64,000 nt of DNA from Seminavis robusta (taxonomy: Eukaryota; Bacillariophyta; Bacillariophyceae; Naviculales; Naviculaceae): contig CAICTM010000160.1 of assembly GCA_903772945.1 (NCBI GenBank), positions 1 through 64,000 on the forward strand. The letters run 5' to 3'. The notes beneath the pieces are model-generated. The model did no database searches. It was not told the origin of the DNA and saw only the letters and a program-made list of their open reading frames with translations. The position numbers were made by a program, and so were the translations under genes. This document shows, one piece after another, positions 1 through 10,451 of the stretch. Numbering within the stretch: position 1 is the first letter of the stretch; each line of letters opens with the position of its first letter.

Positions 1-456
1 AGCAAAGAATGCTTCTCCATTTTCTCTTGTGGAATGCCTCCAGCTTCCTCTCTCATTCAGTGGTAGAGGAGCACTGAATTGCCTGGTGAGTCTTCTGCTT
101 TCTTTGATTGTCTCCATGGTCAGTGCATTCAAAGGTCCTTGTCCTTTTGTTATTGTATTCTTAATACAGAAGACAGAGTGTGATCTCTTGGGGACTCTGA
201 GACCAAAATGTCTGGCCCTACAGACCTGACAGTGTCTGAGTGGATCAAAGACTTCTGCTATCCCTCCTTCCAGTGCTGTTTGGGCTCCTTCTTCTCTCGC
301 TCTCTTGGATGATCTTGGGTTGTTGTTTTTGGCGAGTTGGAATGCTCTCTTCTGCTGGGAGTTTCTATTCTGGCTTTGGCAACCCATTCCTGTTGTGGCA
401 GCGCCAGTTGTGGTAGCGCCAGTTGTGGTAGCTGTTGTTGTTGTTGTGTTATCCAT
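1..456 (-). CDS. Partial CxxC-motif protein, runs off the left edge
   Basis: An open frame of 152 codons starts at the ATG at 456-454 and reaches base 1 without a stop, so the 3' end lies outside the window. The N-terminus is a Thr/Ala/Gly-rich stretch coming from a short repeat. Residues about 80-110 hold a conserved-looking cluster: HCQVCRARHFGLRVPKRSHS, followed by a Cys, then KN and TKG. The spacing CxxC-x14-H-x3-C suggests a small zinc-binding knuckle. I associate similar Cys/His clusters with diatom lineage-specific and possibly transposon-linked proteins, but I cannot name a family. No signal peptide or membrane segment is visible. Function unknown; coding status is supported by the uninterrupted frame and the motif. 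Confidence 0.55.
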   Translation of the reverse strand, partial: MDNTTTTTATTTGATTTGAATTGMGCQSQNRNSQQKRAFQLAKNNNPRSSKRAREEGAQTALEGGIAEVFDPLRHCQVCRARHFGLRVPKRSHSVFCIKNTITKGQGPLNALTMETIKESRRLTRQFSAPLPLNERGSWRHSTRENGEAFFA

Positions 457-1569
457 GATGATCTTTTGCTGCTGCTACTCGCTTTTTTGGCTGAGATAAT
501 GACTGTCGAGTTGAGTTGAAGCGAGCGGCAGCATGTCATTGCCGACGACGGAATCCGACGTTTCGATCGAAAAGAAAGCGAAAATACGAACTTGGTAGCA
601 CAGTTTCCTTGTAAATACTTAGATCGGTACGTTATACAACTTTGCATATTTGCTGACGTATTTGCTGACATATTAGCTTGACTAACCAATCAGATTTCTG
701 CCTTTCGCCCCTTTTCGGCCTGCTGCCGCCTTTCAGATGTCTTGACAAAAGACGACGTACGAGCAGCTTCGATTTTATTGATTCAAACGCGTGCCGGGTT
801 TTCTAGTACACTTCTACGTGAGCTCGTGTAGAAATGTACCAAGAAGGACGGCTCGCGTTTGAATCAATAAAACCGAAGCTGCCTGTAGCTGCGGGACTTC
901 ACTGTGCGCTTTGCGGGACAAGGTTCCTCCCGCTTTGCAAGCCTGAGTGAAGCCAGCTGGTCCCGTAGACTGTACGATACATCCTGGTCATGTGGTCATC
1001 CGTTGTGGGTGTGCAGTTCTGGTACCGCCATGGTAAAAAAAGTCCTAATAGTACGTACGTACACTAGCTAGCTACAGCTACTCGTAGTAAATTTAATGAA
1101 GACCTTAAAATTTGAGATGCTCTGGAGTCGAGATAGAATTAATGCTTCCTTCCCCTCAACTTCCTTTGCTGTTTGCTCTTACCAGTAGTCTGTACTGATT
1201 GTCGACAGTACCTGCTCGCATTGGGTCACTTGGGGTCGTAAAAAATGGCATTAATGCCAAATCTACCGAGAGGCATATCAAATGAAGGTCACTCAATTGC
1301 TATCCTTAATGCATACTACTCGCCATACCCCACAGTAAATGACTAACCTTGCAAGAATCGGAAGAAAGATGACTTCTGATAATCCTCGAGATTTAGAGAG
1401 CCATTACCTTCCTATCATGCTGGTCTCTGCCAGTTCAACAACAGAGAATTGGCAAGTCTTCTCTCACAATTTTCAATCTTCCTCAAACCCCAAACACAGC
1501 CTTCACAACCACAACGCCTCTCTTCAGAGCCTTTTAAAAGTATCTTCCTTTATCCACCTTTCTTTCACA
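457..1569. other. Intergenic stretch with one foldback element
   Basis: No convincing gene. It holds the foldback at 763-882 and a run of self-complementary tetramers (GTAC, CTAG) near 1050-1075. A C/T-rich stretch at about 1460-1565, just before the next ATG, looks like a 5' leader. Confidence 0.5.
763..882. repeat. 120-bp imperfect palindrome (foldback, possible MITE)
   Basis: The arms 763-791 and 854-882 are 29 bases each and are reverse complements with one mismatch. An inner pair around 806-837 also pairs with one mismatch about a central GAGCTC. The whole unit can therefore fold into one long hairpin. No coding capacity. It could be a foldback or MITE-type element; a clear target-site duplication was not found. 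Confidence 0.6.
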
Positions 1570-1815
1570 ATGGCCGATTCACAACGTCGAGGATCCAGAC
1601 CGGGGCTTGTCTCTCTTGCTCACATGTCCAAGTCCGCTAGAACGCTCAGGACCAACACCTCAGACGAGCTATCATCGCCATCAGGGTCCAAGACACCCAC
1701 AAGGGGCAACTTTCGCCGGCAGTTACCCCAACGATCCGTCAGCCAAAAGCTTGACAGAAGACAAGTAGTGGCTCCCACTGATTCGGAAATGGAAAGTGAT
1801 GAAAGCGAGCAGTGA
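1570..1815 (+). CDS. Small Ser/Arg-rich hypothetical protein
   Basis: 81 residues from the ATG at 1570, which sits in a good eukaryotic context (purine at -3, G at +4) after a pyrimidine-rich leader. The same frame is open upstream to 1339, but that extension has no protein-like character. The product is basic and rich in Ser, Arg and Thr, with TPTRG and SRRG-like patches and an acidic tail ending in ESDESEQ, so it looks disordered and phosphorylatable. No domain, signal peptide or membrane segment. No family recognised; a noncoding origin cannot be excluded. Confidence 0.4.
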   Translation: MADSQRRGSRPGLVSLAHMSKSARTLRTNTSDELSSPSGSKTPTRGNFRRQLPQRSVSQKLDRRQVVAPTDSEMESDESEQ

Positions 1816-2918
1816 GGCATCCCGCTTTGACTGCTACAGGGGAATCTGCCGGCTGACAGGCTACTGCTTCTTTACCATGTCAAGCCAACCAGAGCTTTTC
1901 AATTGGACATGTATGAATTCATAAAAGGCCTACGTCTACCTGGCTACTACATGTGCATGTACATGGATGCCGCACTCAGATAGTTACACACATAATCATC
2001 CCGTATAGATATCATACAATACCTACCTCAATCACAATGGAACACCGTTAGCTAGCTAGTAGTGGAAACTTGTCGCTTGCTTTGTACGGTTCCAGCAAGG
2101 ATATGGTGACTAGTTTTTGGGGGAACTGGTGGGAGTGTTGTGCATCCAGGGATGCAGAAGGGAGAGGAGGTGCGTTCATGTGCACATTGGCTGTAGGCTA
2201 AGGTACGGTTCATTCTTGGAAGCAGAGAGTTGACCGATGATCATCACTTTAGAATAGTAGCGGTGATCAAGAATCCCATCCTATGACTTCTCTGCCTTCC
2301 GGTTGCTCCTCAATTGCAACCGCCAATCCCCAACAGTCTGCAGTAAAATGCTGCTTCAGCGCTTCAGCTAAACCCCGACCGACTTCACTTGACTTCTAAA
2401 GGTCTGGCTAAGATTCATCATCAGATTCTGTCTGGATACCGTACGGTAAAGGTGACATGCAATCCGGTCCCAGATCGTCCAAAGTCCAGCAGGTCGCGAG
2501 CTGCCTTGCATGCATGAGCTCTTACGTACATATACAGTATTGGATGGCCTGCCAACTGCCAACTGCCGATAATCTGCCGATACAAACATACTGTAGACTA
2601 CGTGTAGCTGGCTACCTCGCAAGTCATGACTTGAGTGTCACCGGAACAACAATCTCTCCGGGCATGGTTGGATGGGCTGCGTCGGATGCAACCATTTCTT
2701 GGCGCGGTTCCTCGAGGTCTCGAGGGCTGCGACCATCCTTTGGTTCACCCACGCTTTGCTTAATCAATAATGCTTTCAGACATGGATAAAGCCACTAGAA
2801 AAGGAGATGATTAACAGCCACAAGGCACTCGTGATTGTATAACGGTTGGTCGATGGAGCCAAGTTCTACACCGTCACTGTTTTCGTTTCATTTTCTTTGA
2901 GCAACCTTGCTTGTAAGC
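1816..2918. other. Intergenic, no gene seen
   Basis: About 1.1 kb without a protein-like frame on either strand. It contains CTAGCTAG clusters near 2050 and several GTAC/CATG palindromes. Open frames around 2368-2789 have no recognisable protein character. Confidence 0.45.
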
Positions 2919-2927
2919 TTATAAAAA
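2919..2927 (+). promoter_or_regulatory. TATA-like box
   Basis: TTATAAAAA lies about 50 bases upstream of the ATG at 2973. It is followed by a short purine-rich repeat (AAAGGT units, 2925-2950) that would form the 5' leader. Spacing is compatible with a core promoter for the downstream gene; inferred only from position. Confidence 0.35.
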
Positions 2928-2972
2928 GGTAAAAGGTAAAAGGAAAAAGGGTAGCAATCTCAGAACGCAACC

Positions 2973-4952
2973 ATGGTGCAGATCAAGAAACCGACCAGCC
3001 CACGGCGCGTATCAAGTTCAAATAACCAGAATCACCTATGGGTTAGAAAGGTATTCGCGTTTGCCCTGATTATGGTGGCGGCATCTCAAGTCCGGATCAA
3101 CATTGATACCTTGGAGAATGAGATTGTCTCTGGCAGTGACGATTTTTCCGAGTCCGTGTCGACGGATGCCAAGAAAGAAACACGGAAGCAGGAAAGCCTG
3201 CTACTGAGCAAGAATCCCGTGGAAGAAAAGGAAGCTGCTCCTGAAGTGAAAGAAGAAAATGGTTTGGGCAAAACGGAACCACTTGCCGAAAAGACAGGGT
3301 CATTACCACAACCTTCCTTGTCCCAACCTGTCGAGAAAAAGAGTTTGCCAACGGATGCCTCTCCTCCTAATCCAAACGGCTCTTCCTCTGCCACCTCTGC
3401 CTCAGAGCCAGAAAATACCACTCCTTCCACCTCCACACCTCCAGCATCAGTAAAATCGGTGGCATCTGACTCCCAAAATATTGTGGCCAATCCGGCTTTC
3501 AAGGTACAAAAGGAGCAAGCAGCTCAGGAATCAAAGGGGGAGAGAAAGAAGAGGAAGAGACAAGAGAAGGCTGAGGCAGAAAAGAAAAGACAACAGGAAG
3601 AAGAAAAAGCCAAGATTGCCAACAAGGCACTGGAGACCAGTGCTCCTAAACCAGAGACGAGCGCTCCCAAACCAGAAACCATTGCACCTAAACCAGAGAC
3701 CACTGCGCCCAAACCAGAAAGCAGTGCTCCCGTCACTACTGTGAATGTTGGCGAGACAAAGGCGGAGAGAAAGAAGAGAAAGAGAGAGAAAGCTGAAGCA
3801 GAAAAGAAGAGACAACAGGAAGAAGAAAAGGCCAAACTGGCCAACAAGGCACCAGAGACAAGTGCACCCAAACCAGAGACGAATGCTCCAAAGCCAGAGA
3901 CGAATGCTCCAAAGCCAGAGACCAGCGCACCCAAACCGGAAACCAGTGCTCCTGTCACTACTGTGAATGTTGGGGTAGCAGCACAGGAATCAAAGGCGGA
4001 GAGAAAGAGGAGGAAGAGACAAGAGAAAGCTGAAGCAGAAAAGAAAAGACAACAGGAAGAAGCAGCCAAGCTTGCCAACAACAAAGCCGAAACCACTCCT
4101 CCAGCGACGGAACCGCCTGTTGTCAGCACCGACCCTCCACCCACCGCTGCCGCCGTAGTGGCCTTGCCCAAGGTAGAATCCCCTAAACTCCGAAAGAAGC
4201 GAGACAAGAAAAACAAAGCCAAAAACCAACCTGCCACTGAAATGTCTGTCACCCGCCTGGAAGTGCCCAAGCAAAATGAAGCCACAGAGCCCCCAAAGGC
4301 CACAGAACCTCCTGTGACAGTGGCTGCTACCGAAAGCAAAGAGACACTGGAAAAGATGGCACTGGAAGCAGCCAAAAACGAACAGAGGAAACGAGACAAG
4401 AAGAAAAAGAAAAGAGAAAGGCAGCAGCAGGTTACACCACGACCCACGGCACCGCCGACAAATTTTCCGACAACCAATCCTCCTACGGCGTCTCCGACAA
4501 AGAAACCAACTCCAGTAAAGGAAGAACGCAAGAAGCGAGGGCGCGGAAAGAAGAATATGGAGCCAAAACCAGCTCCCAGCGTCGCAAAAACCGAGGCTAA
4601 GTCAGAAGTGCTTGTGGACAACAACATGCCCGCAAAGACGACCGAGGATCCGATCAAAGCACAAACAACAGATACCAAAGCACCGGAAACGAAGGCTCCG
4701 GAAACCAAAGCACCAGAAACCAAAGCACCGGAACCTGAGCCGAAGGAGCTCCCGACAGAGGCTGCACCGACCACGGACAACACCGCTCCCGCGAAGTCCA
4801 CCGAGGATTCGATTCCAGCTGCAGCAGAAACGGCAACGCCAGAACCTGAAAGGAAGGAGCCTCCCAAGCCGGCCCGAGACAACACACATCGAAAACGTGG
4901 CGACTACATTGAGATTGACTGGATGGCTCACTCGTTCTTGATCAACCACTAG
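2973..4952 (+). CDS. Repeat-rich single-pass membrane-anchored protein
   Basis: 659 residues in one exon. A hydrophobic segment at about 27-38 after a basic N-terminus (MVQIKKPTSPRR) suggests a signal anchor, placing the long hydrophilic remainder in the lumen or outside the cell. The body alternates very basic Lys/Arg/Glu coiled-coil-like blocks (AERKKRKRQEKAEAEKKRQQ) with Pro/Glu/Thr tandem pentapeptides of the type APKPET. This block pair occurs three times, at about 3520-4080. Later parts carry TEPP and PTASPT linkers and another run of TKAPE repeats at 4666-4735. The C-terminus ends in a short conserved-looking tail (DYIEIDWMAHSFLINH). No catalytic domain recognised. It may be a structural, cell-wall or silica-associated protein, but that is speculation. 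Expansion by unequal crossing-over is likely. Confidence 0.75.
   Translation: MVQIKKPTSPRRVSSSNNQNHLWVRKVFAFALIMVAASQVRINIDTLENEIVSGSDDFSESVSTDAKKETRKQESLLLSKNPVEEKEAAPEVKEENGLGKTEPLAEKTGSLPQPSLSQPVEKKSLPTDASPPNPNGSSSATSASEPENTTPSTSTPPASVKSVASDSQNIVANPAFKVQKEQAAQESKGERKKRKRQEKAEAEKKRQQEEEKAKIANKALETSAPKPETSAPKPETIAPKPETTAPKPESSAPVTTVNVGETKAERKKRKREKAEAEKKRQQEEEKAKLANKAPETSAPKPETNAPKPETNAPKPETSAPKPETSAPVTTVNVGVAAQESKAERKRRKRQEKAEAEKKRQQEEAAKLANNKAETTPPATEPPVVSTDPPPTAAAVVALPKVESPKLRKKRDKKNKAKNQPATEMSVTRLEVPKQNEATEPPKATEPPVTVAATESKETLEKMALEAAKNEQRKRDKKKKKRERQQQVTPRPTAPPTNFPTTNPPTASPTKKPTPVKEERKKRGRGKKNMEPKPAPSVAKTEAKSEVLVDNNMPAKTTEDPIKAQTTDTKAPETKAPETKAPETKAPEPEPKELPTEAAPTTDNTAPAKSTEDSIPAAAETATPEPERKEPPKPARDNTHRKRGDYIEIDWMAHSFLINH
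3520..4080 (+). repeat. Three coding tandem repeats of about 220-235 bp
   Basis: Each unit encodes a Lys/Arg/Glu-rich helix block followed by a run of APKPET-type pentapeptides and an APVTTVNVG spacer. Units begin near 3520, 3757 and 3979; the third lacks the full pentapeptide run. Unit lengths differ by whole codons, so the frame is kept. Confidence 0.75.
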
Positions 4953-5057
4953 TTTTAAAAGGGACTATCCTACAATTTATTATAATTCATGTTTGCATGT
5001 TTCCTGCCCTTATTTCTCGATTATGTGTTTTCTCAGAGTTTGTGTCACTGTGTCCTA

Positions 5058-8034
5058 CTAGCGGCGCAACTGCAAAAGCTTTTCAGCCACCATCCTCTTT
5101 GCTCGCCCACGAGTTGTCATTGTATCTGGTGGAGAAGGGAGAGGTCTTTCCTTGCGCATGATATTGAGCTTGAGACTGAGCCGTCGGCATGCCTGGATCT
5201 CTTCCACAACCTCACGAAATGTGTGCGCATCCTTGCTGTTGACTTTGACAATCTCATCCTCTGCCAGGATATTGTCATGCCGGGATGCTGGTCCCTCAGT
5301 GAAGCCTTCAATACGAGCCCGTCCAGATTGACTCCGCCCCAGAGTCATTCCCCAGCTTTTCTCTTTCTTGTTGCGAATCAAGAGAACCTCTACAGGCACC
5401 TCAGCGTGGTTCTCCTTGGTGTTTTCTTGAGGCGGGGTCTTCCGTTTGGGTCTAGATTGTGATGGAGAAGAAATCGACTTGCCCTTTTCAGCTTTGCCCT
5501 TCGCCATGGATGATCCTGCACTAAGTCTTGCATTCAAGGGTGCTCTTTTTTGAGCAGCTGCTACCAAAAGTGCAGTGTGCGGTGACACCTCGGCTTTGTT
5601 CGTGGCTGGAGAGGCTTCCTTGTGCTTTGGGGGAAGGGGAGGAGGGACTTGCGCACCGTGAGCTTTTGCTGTCGCAGTCACTGGGGCAGGTTTTGGAGCA
5701 GGCCTTTTCTGGTCAAGTCGTTCTATGAAAGCGCCGTCGACAAAATGTTCGACATTGCCGCTCTCAACGAACTTGATGGAATAGAATGTCATTGCACCCA
5801 CTCCTCGGACATTCTGCTGCGTCATTCGCAGGATTTTGGCGCGTCCACTTTCACGTTTTCCACCCCGGGGACGAACTATTGCGTCTTTGCCAAGTGGAGA
5901 TTCGGTAATCATACCTTGGATTCTCAAGCGCTCCGACTCGGCAGCATCGGCCTCCTCCCTTGCCTTGGGGCAGGAGTTTTGAAACAATCAGAGGGCAGTT
6001 CCCATGAGAGGGCAGTCAAAGTGAGGCTTCATCTAATATAACGCAAGGCAAATGAAGAAGAGGATGCCACTCCCCCACCACCAAAAACGCCAATAGCAGC
6101 CATGCAGGTCTCCATACCTCATCCACTACTCTCTGGGCTTCCTTGAGCGTTTCTTCCGCTGCTCTCAACTTCTCCTTGGCCGCGTTTTCTTTTTCCTTTG
6201 CCAGCTCTAACTTGTACTCGGGTGACTGTTTGCGGGCTTCTTCCTCTCTCTCTTTGCGCAACTTGTCTTCATGAGCCCTCTTTTGCTCATCCAGTATCCT
6301 TTTGCAGATTGCGGGGTCCATTTCAAGTCCCATATCCACCTGGAGCAATTGCACAAAGAGCTTGCGCAAGAGCTTGTGCGAGCGAGGAGCATCGTCGGGG
6401 AGTTCTTTGGCTCTATCCAAAATGTGTGGTTTCATTTTAAGGAGGTGTTCGTAGGCTTCTCGATTGCGAAATACCCACGCCTCCAAACGAGAGAGCTGAC
6501 GATAATTGGTGACATACGTCAAGAATTGATTGTCGGGTTCCTTCTGGCGTACTGCACGAAGTTGTTCTGCCGATTGGTACCAACGAGAGTCCGCCATCTT
6601 GACTTTCTTCAGCTTGGAATCCGGATGGTCACAAAAAAAGTCCATAAAGGGACATTCCAGGGCCTCTAGGACTGCATGTTTATCGGGTGTATAAAAGACG
6701 GGGATTTTGCTGACACCCGAGCTCTTTGGCCCATGTCCAGTTGGCTTGACCATATAGATCTTCTTGGCCGGTTCCTTTTCAGTTTCACCTTCTGTGGCTG
6801 GTTCTGTCGTTGCTCCTTCGTTTTCCGAAACAGCAGCAATTTCCTTTTCTCCTCTCGATTGTTGCTGAGTGTCATTGGCTGCGTCGACATTGTTTTGCTC
6901 TGTACTACTACCACCACCAAATAATGCTGCCTTGTTAGTATGGACGGGTGGTGCCATTCGTCCCACCATTGCCTTCTTTTTGGTTCTGGGTTGGTACGTG
7001 CCGACAAAGGGTCCGTCGTCATCACTGTCCAATTCACCAGCCGCTTTCTTTCGTTCGTACTCCTTCTTTTCTTCATAGTGTTTGTATGCCTTGCGGATGG
7101 AAGCTACAAAATTGATGAGGGGATGATTCGCATCCACAGCTTTGACACATGTATGTCCATACTTCTTGTGGAACTCGTGGAGTTGTTGGATTCGTTCGGG
7201 CCATGCTTCTTCTCCTTCTTTGGGTGCCAGCCAATGGTCCGCTCCGAGTGTATTGTGGAGCAAGTCAATGCGTTCTTGTGTCAATGGCACTTTGACGCCC
7301 TTTTGGAAGAGTCGGTAGAATTTGCGTTGATTAAACAGGAATGCATAGAGACGACGGTGGGGATGTTTGGGATCGTCCGTATACTGCGGCAAGTTGAGAT
7401 GTCCATATTGATCTTTGTATTGTTTGAGCGCCTGTACTTTTTGTTCAAAACACGCTTGGGCATTGCTTCGTCCATCAATGAAACCATAGCTGGTGCTGCG
7501 CGGGTTTTCCTTCGAGCCAAATGTGGATTTGCCCCCCTTGGCACATGTCCGTAAATTGTTGGTGGGAGTGTATTTGCACTGGCCCAAATTGACCTTAGGA
7601 GGAGGAGGATCTTCTTCAAGTGTTTGGCGCTTTGGCAGTTGCGAGTTGCTGCTTTCTGGATCAGCAAGAGTCTTTCGCTTTTGTCCTCGTGGCTGTTCTT
7701 CTTCGTCACTGTCGTGACGTCGTGGCGGGTCTAGCTCGACCGGCTCAATATCGAGCGGTTGGGCATTGAAAGGATCATCATCATCGTCCATTGGATGAGG
7801 ATCCAAGGGACCGTACGCTGGTTGTCGCCATGGATGCAATGGATGAGGCTGCAATGGATCTTGATGGTCGTGATGATGTTGTTCCTGCTGTGGAAAGAAG
7901 ACGGCAGGATACGGATGCCGAGCTTCCGCCGTTGTTGGCCAATCCATGGTCGTCCCTTGACGACCATCATCCTGCTGCTCATGATGGGCATGATGATGGT
8001 GATGATGATGATGATGATGAGGGTTCCAGTCCAT
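5058..8034 (-). CDS. Helicase-associated-domain protein with C-terminal PDZ-like domain
   Basis: Two exons, 8034-6118 and 5963-5058, joined by a 154-bp phase-0 intron (GTATGG...CAAG), giving about 940 residues. The N-terminus has a run of 10 His, then more His/Gln/Asp-rich sequence. Residues about 196-270 match the helicase-associated (HA, PF03457-type) fold: a QALKQYKDQYGHLNLP start and a later pair of helices. A second, weaker copy spans about 275-325, and a long charged coiled coil spans about 585-640. After the intron comes a domain around GKDAIVRPRGGKRE, a Pro/Lys linker, and at about 829-911 a PDZ-like module (SWGMTLGR, then GPASRHDNILAEDEIVKVN). HA domains are very common as tandem arrays in diatoms; the PDZ partner is unusual. 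Without the splice the second exon would look like a separate 309-residue gene. Confidence 0.8.
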
Positions 8035-8388
8035 GGTCTATCCAAATGATGTTTTATTACAGCTGTCGAATGTTGCGACGATGCCGGTAGGTTGGTCCGT
8101 AGACCGACACGCCGACAGCCATTCGACAAGAAGCACCTGTAAACAAAACGTGCTGTGGAGGGTTGAGGCTTTCTGAGTGATTAAGGTTGAGGTTGAGAAG
8201 GTTCGCCAAGTCGCGAAAGAAAAAAGATCCAGGCACAAAAGACGCCAGGGTATCCATGCCATTCCAGCGAAACGGCAACCACCCTCGGCTCTTCCAACAA
8301 ACAACAACAGTGTGACCATCGATCGAGGCAAGTACAGTACTGCTGTTCCGATCTTTCTTGCACTACAATAAGCATCAAAAGAGCAACC
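8035..8388. promoter_or_regulatory. Divergent promoter region between the HA/PDZ gene and the syntaxin gene
   Basis: 354 bp separate two start codons facing away from each other. It probably carries both 5' leaders and shared promoter elements. No clear TATA box on either side; a C/A-rich stretch lies before the syntaxin ATG. Confidence 0.4.
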
Positions 8389-9651
8389 ATGAACGATCGA
8401 TTGGGAGACCTCGGCGCATTTGCAGGCGACGATGACGACGATAATGACATGTTCGAGGACGAACCAGAGGGAGGAGATGTCGAAATGCAAAAACAAGTCC
8501 AACAACCCAACTACATGGACCACTTTTTCACCGAAGTCGATAAAATCAAGGATGATATCGACCATGTCAAGAAAGCCACTACCAAGATTGGTGATATCAA
8601 TGAAGAGGCACTTCAGGCAACTACCACAGAAAAGGAAAACGAACTGAGTAGCAAGCTCAAGCCGCTGATTGACGCCACCAATAACCGCGCCAAGCGTACC
8701 AAAAACATGTTGGGCCTTTTGAAAGAAGACACCCAAAAACTGGAAGCCGAGGGGAAAATCAACGCGAGTGATTTGCGGTAAGACAAGTGCAGTGGAGTCA
8801 ATTGAGTGTGGTGTTGCCTGGGGTATCTGTTTGATTGGATTGCGTTCCGTCACGATTTTGGTATCTCACCGTGCTTCTTTCTTTCTGCGCAACTTGTATG
8901 TATTTGATTATCAAAGTGTCCGAGACAATCTCTGCAACACACTCACGAGAAAGTTTATTGATGAGATGAAACACTACCAGAATGCGCAGCAAAAGTACAA
9001 GACAGATATCAAGAAGAAGGTGGCGCGACAGGTCAAGACGGTCAAACCGGATGCCACCGATGAAGATATTGATGCCGTCATGAGAAGCGAGGGAGGTCGT
9101 GATGCACTCTACCGTGAACAAATTCTCGCGGGTGGTGTCAATGATCAAATCAAGTACGTAGTGCTTAACAGATTGCGTCAACGTCGTGGAAGGTGTATGT
9201 TGGGGTGCTTATAAGATCGTGTACGATCATCCATCTGACAATCCTTTCTTCCTTTTCTTAAACAGAACAACATACGCCAAGGTCGCCGGGAAATATCAAG
9301 ATGTCCTTACGTTGGAATCGAGTGTGGCAGAACTGCATCAAATGTTTTTGGATTTTGCATTGCTCACAGAACAACAGGGAGAACTTTTGGATCAAATTGA
9401 ATTCCAAGTCAAACAGGCGGGGGATTACATAGAAGACGCCAATGTCGATGTATACGAATCCATCCAATATCAAAGCAGCATTCGGAAAAAGCAATGGTAC
9501 GTCTGGCTCTCGCTCAACTCACTGTAGTACGGTTTGCGACGTTTCTTTCTTTGATTGGACTCACTCTTTCGTGTATTTTTTTAGCTACATCATGGCCATT
9601 GTGATTGTCTGTGTCGTTGTGCTGCTCTTTGCCACTGGCATCATCCCGTAA
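8389..9651 (+). CDS. Qa-SNARE (plasma-membrane syntaxin type)
   Basis: Four exons: 8389-8777, 8917-9153, 9266-9496 and 9585-9651, all with GT-AG introns and matching phases, giving 307 residues. An acidic N-terminus leads into an Habc-like helical region (MDHFFTEVDKIKDDIDHVKK). The SNARE motif spans about 222-283 and contains LHQMFLDFALLTEQQGELLD, whose central Gln (EQQG) is the zero-layer residue of Qa-SNAREs, and ends with YQSSIRKKQC. A single C-terminal membrane anchor (YIMAIVIVCVVVLLFATGII) follows. It should sit on the target membrane and form four-helix bundles with Qb, Qc and R partners during vesicle fusion. Length is normal for the family. It most resembles syntaxin-1/SYP1-type proteins. 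Confidence 0.93.
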
Positions 9652-10451
9652 CCCTCCTTCCTTCTTCAGAAGCAACCAAAACTTTCAATAGACCTCCTAA
9701 CCTTGAAAACATATATCCATGCCAAGCGACTCTTTCTATTGGAAGTTGCTCTTCCTGCGTGGATGCCAAGCTGTCACGTCGGGAGCACTGTGGCAGTGAC
9801 TGTTTTTTCGGGGCCGTTTCCGAGAGGTAGTCAAAATACAATACGCTGGCTTTTGGTTATTGCTACTATTGCCAAAACAACCCAAGTGTAGATCTACTGA
9901 GCATGCTCCTTCCTAACAGAACGTACCATCACATTGCTAGGCTCTGCAATACTGCTTCGTTGTCTCCGTAGTCAAGCCCGATAGGTGTCTCTTTTTGCAA
10001 CTCTATCTTCACTTCAAGGAATGCCAGCACTGAAGACCCCAATGCGACAAGAGGGTTATCATTATCGATAGCAGGCATCAGTACCGTAGGCAGGGACACA
10101 AAATTCTTTGGCTCATCTGTTTTCTTGGAAGATTGAAGAGATGCTCGATCACTGCTGGATATCAAAGATCTAAGCTTGCAGAGCGGATGACCAAGATTTT
10201 TGAAAACACCTCACATTTTGGCCTCGAACGCCAACTTTGGCAAAGACGGGAAGACTTGGGAAGACCTCCTCCGCTGTGGAGATGTCTTTACGTAACTTAC
10301 TTACATGAACTACAGTATACTTCGCTCATTCTCTCTGCCATTCTTGTCTTCAAACAAGAGACACCGTCTAACTTCGGTAGCTGAAGAGCAAGAAAAACCC
10401 CTGTAGCACGTAGAAAGTAGACCCAGAATCAACGTAACAGAACGCACCAAA
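9652..10451. other. Intergenic, no clear gene
   Basis: 800 bp between the syntaxin stop and the next gene. A 78-codon minus-strand frame (9929-10165) contains a plausible-looking stretch (PTVLMPAIDNDNPLVALG) but has no neighbouring exon I can support, so it is not called. Confidence 0.4.

Noticed and set aside
1339-1569. N-terminal extension of the small Ser-rich protein
   Set aside because: The extra 77 codons look like a C/T-rich untranslated leader; the ATG at 1570 has the better context.
3524-4885. 453-codon open frame on the minus strand opposite the repeat-rich gene
   Set aside because: It follows from the codon pattern of the Lys/Glu/Pro repeats on the plus strand; its translation is low-complexity Ser/Phe/Gly with no domain.
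9929-10165. 78-codon minus-strand frame as a gene
   Set aside because: Short, no partner exons or recognised domain, and no clear promoter context.
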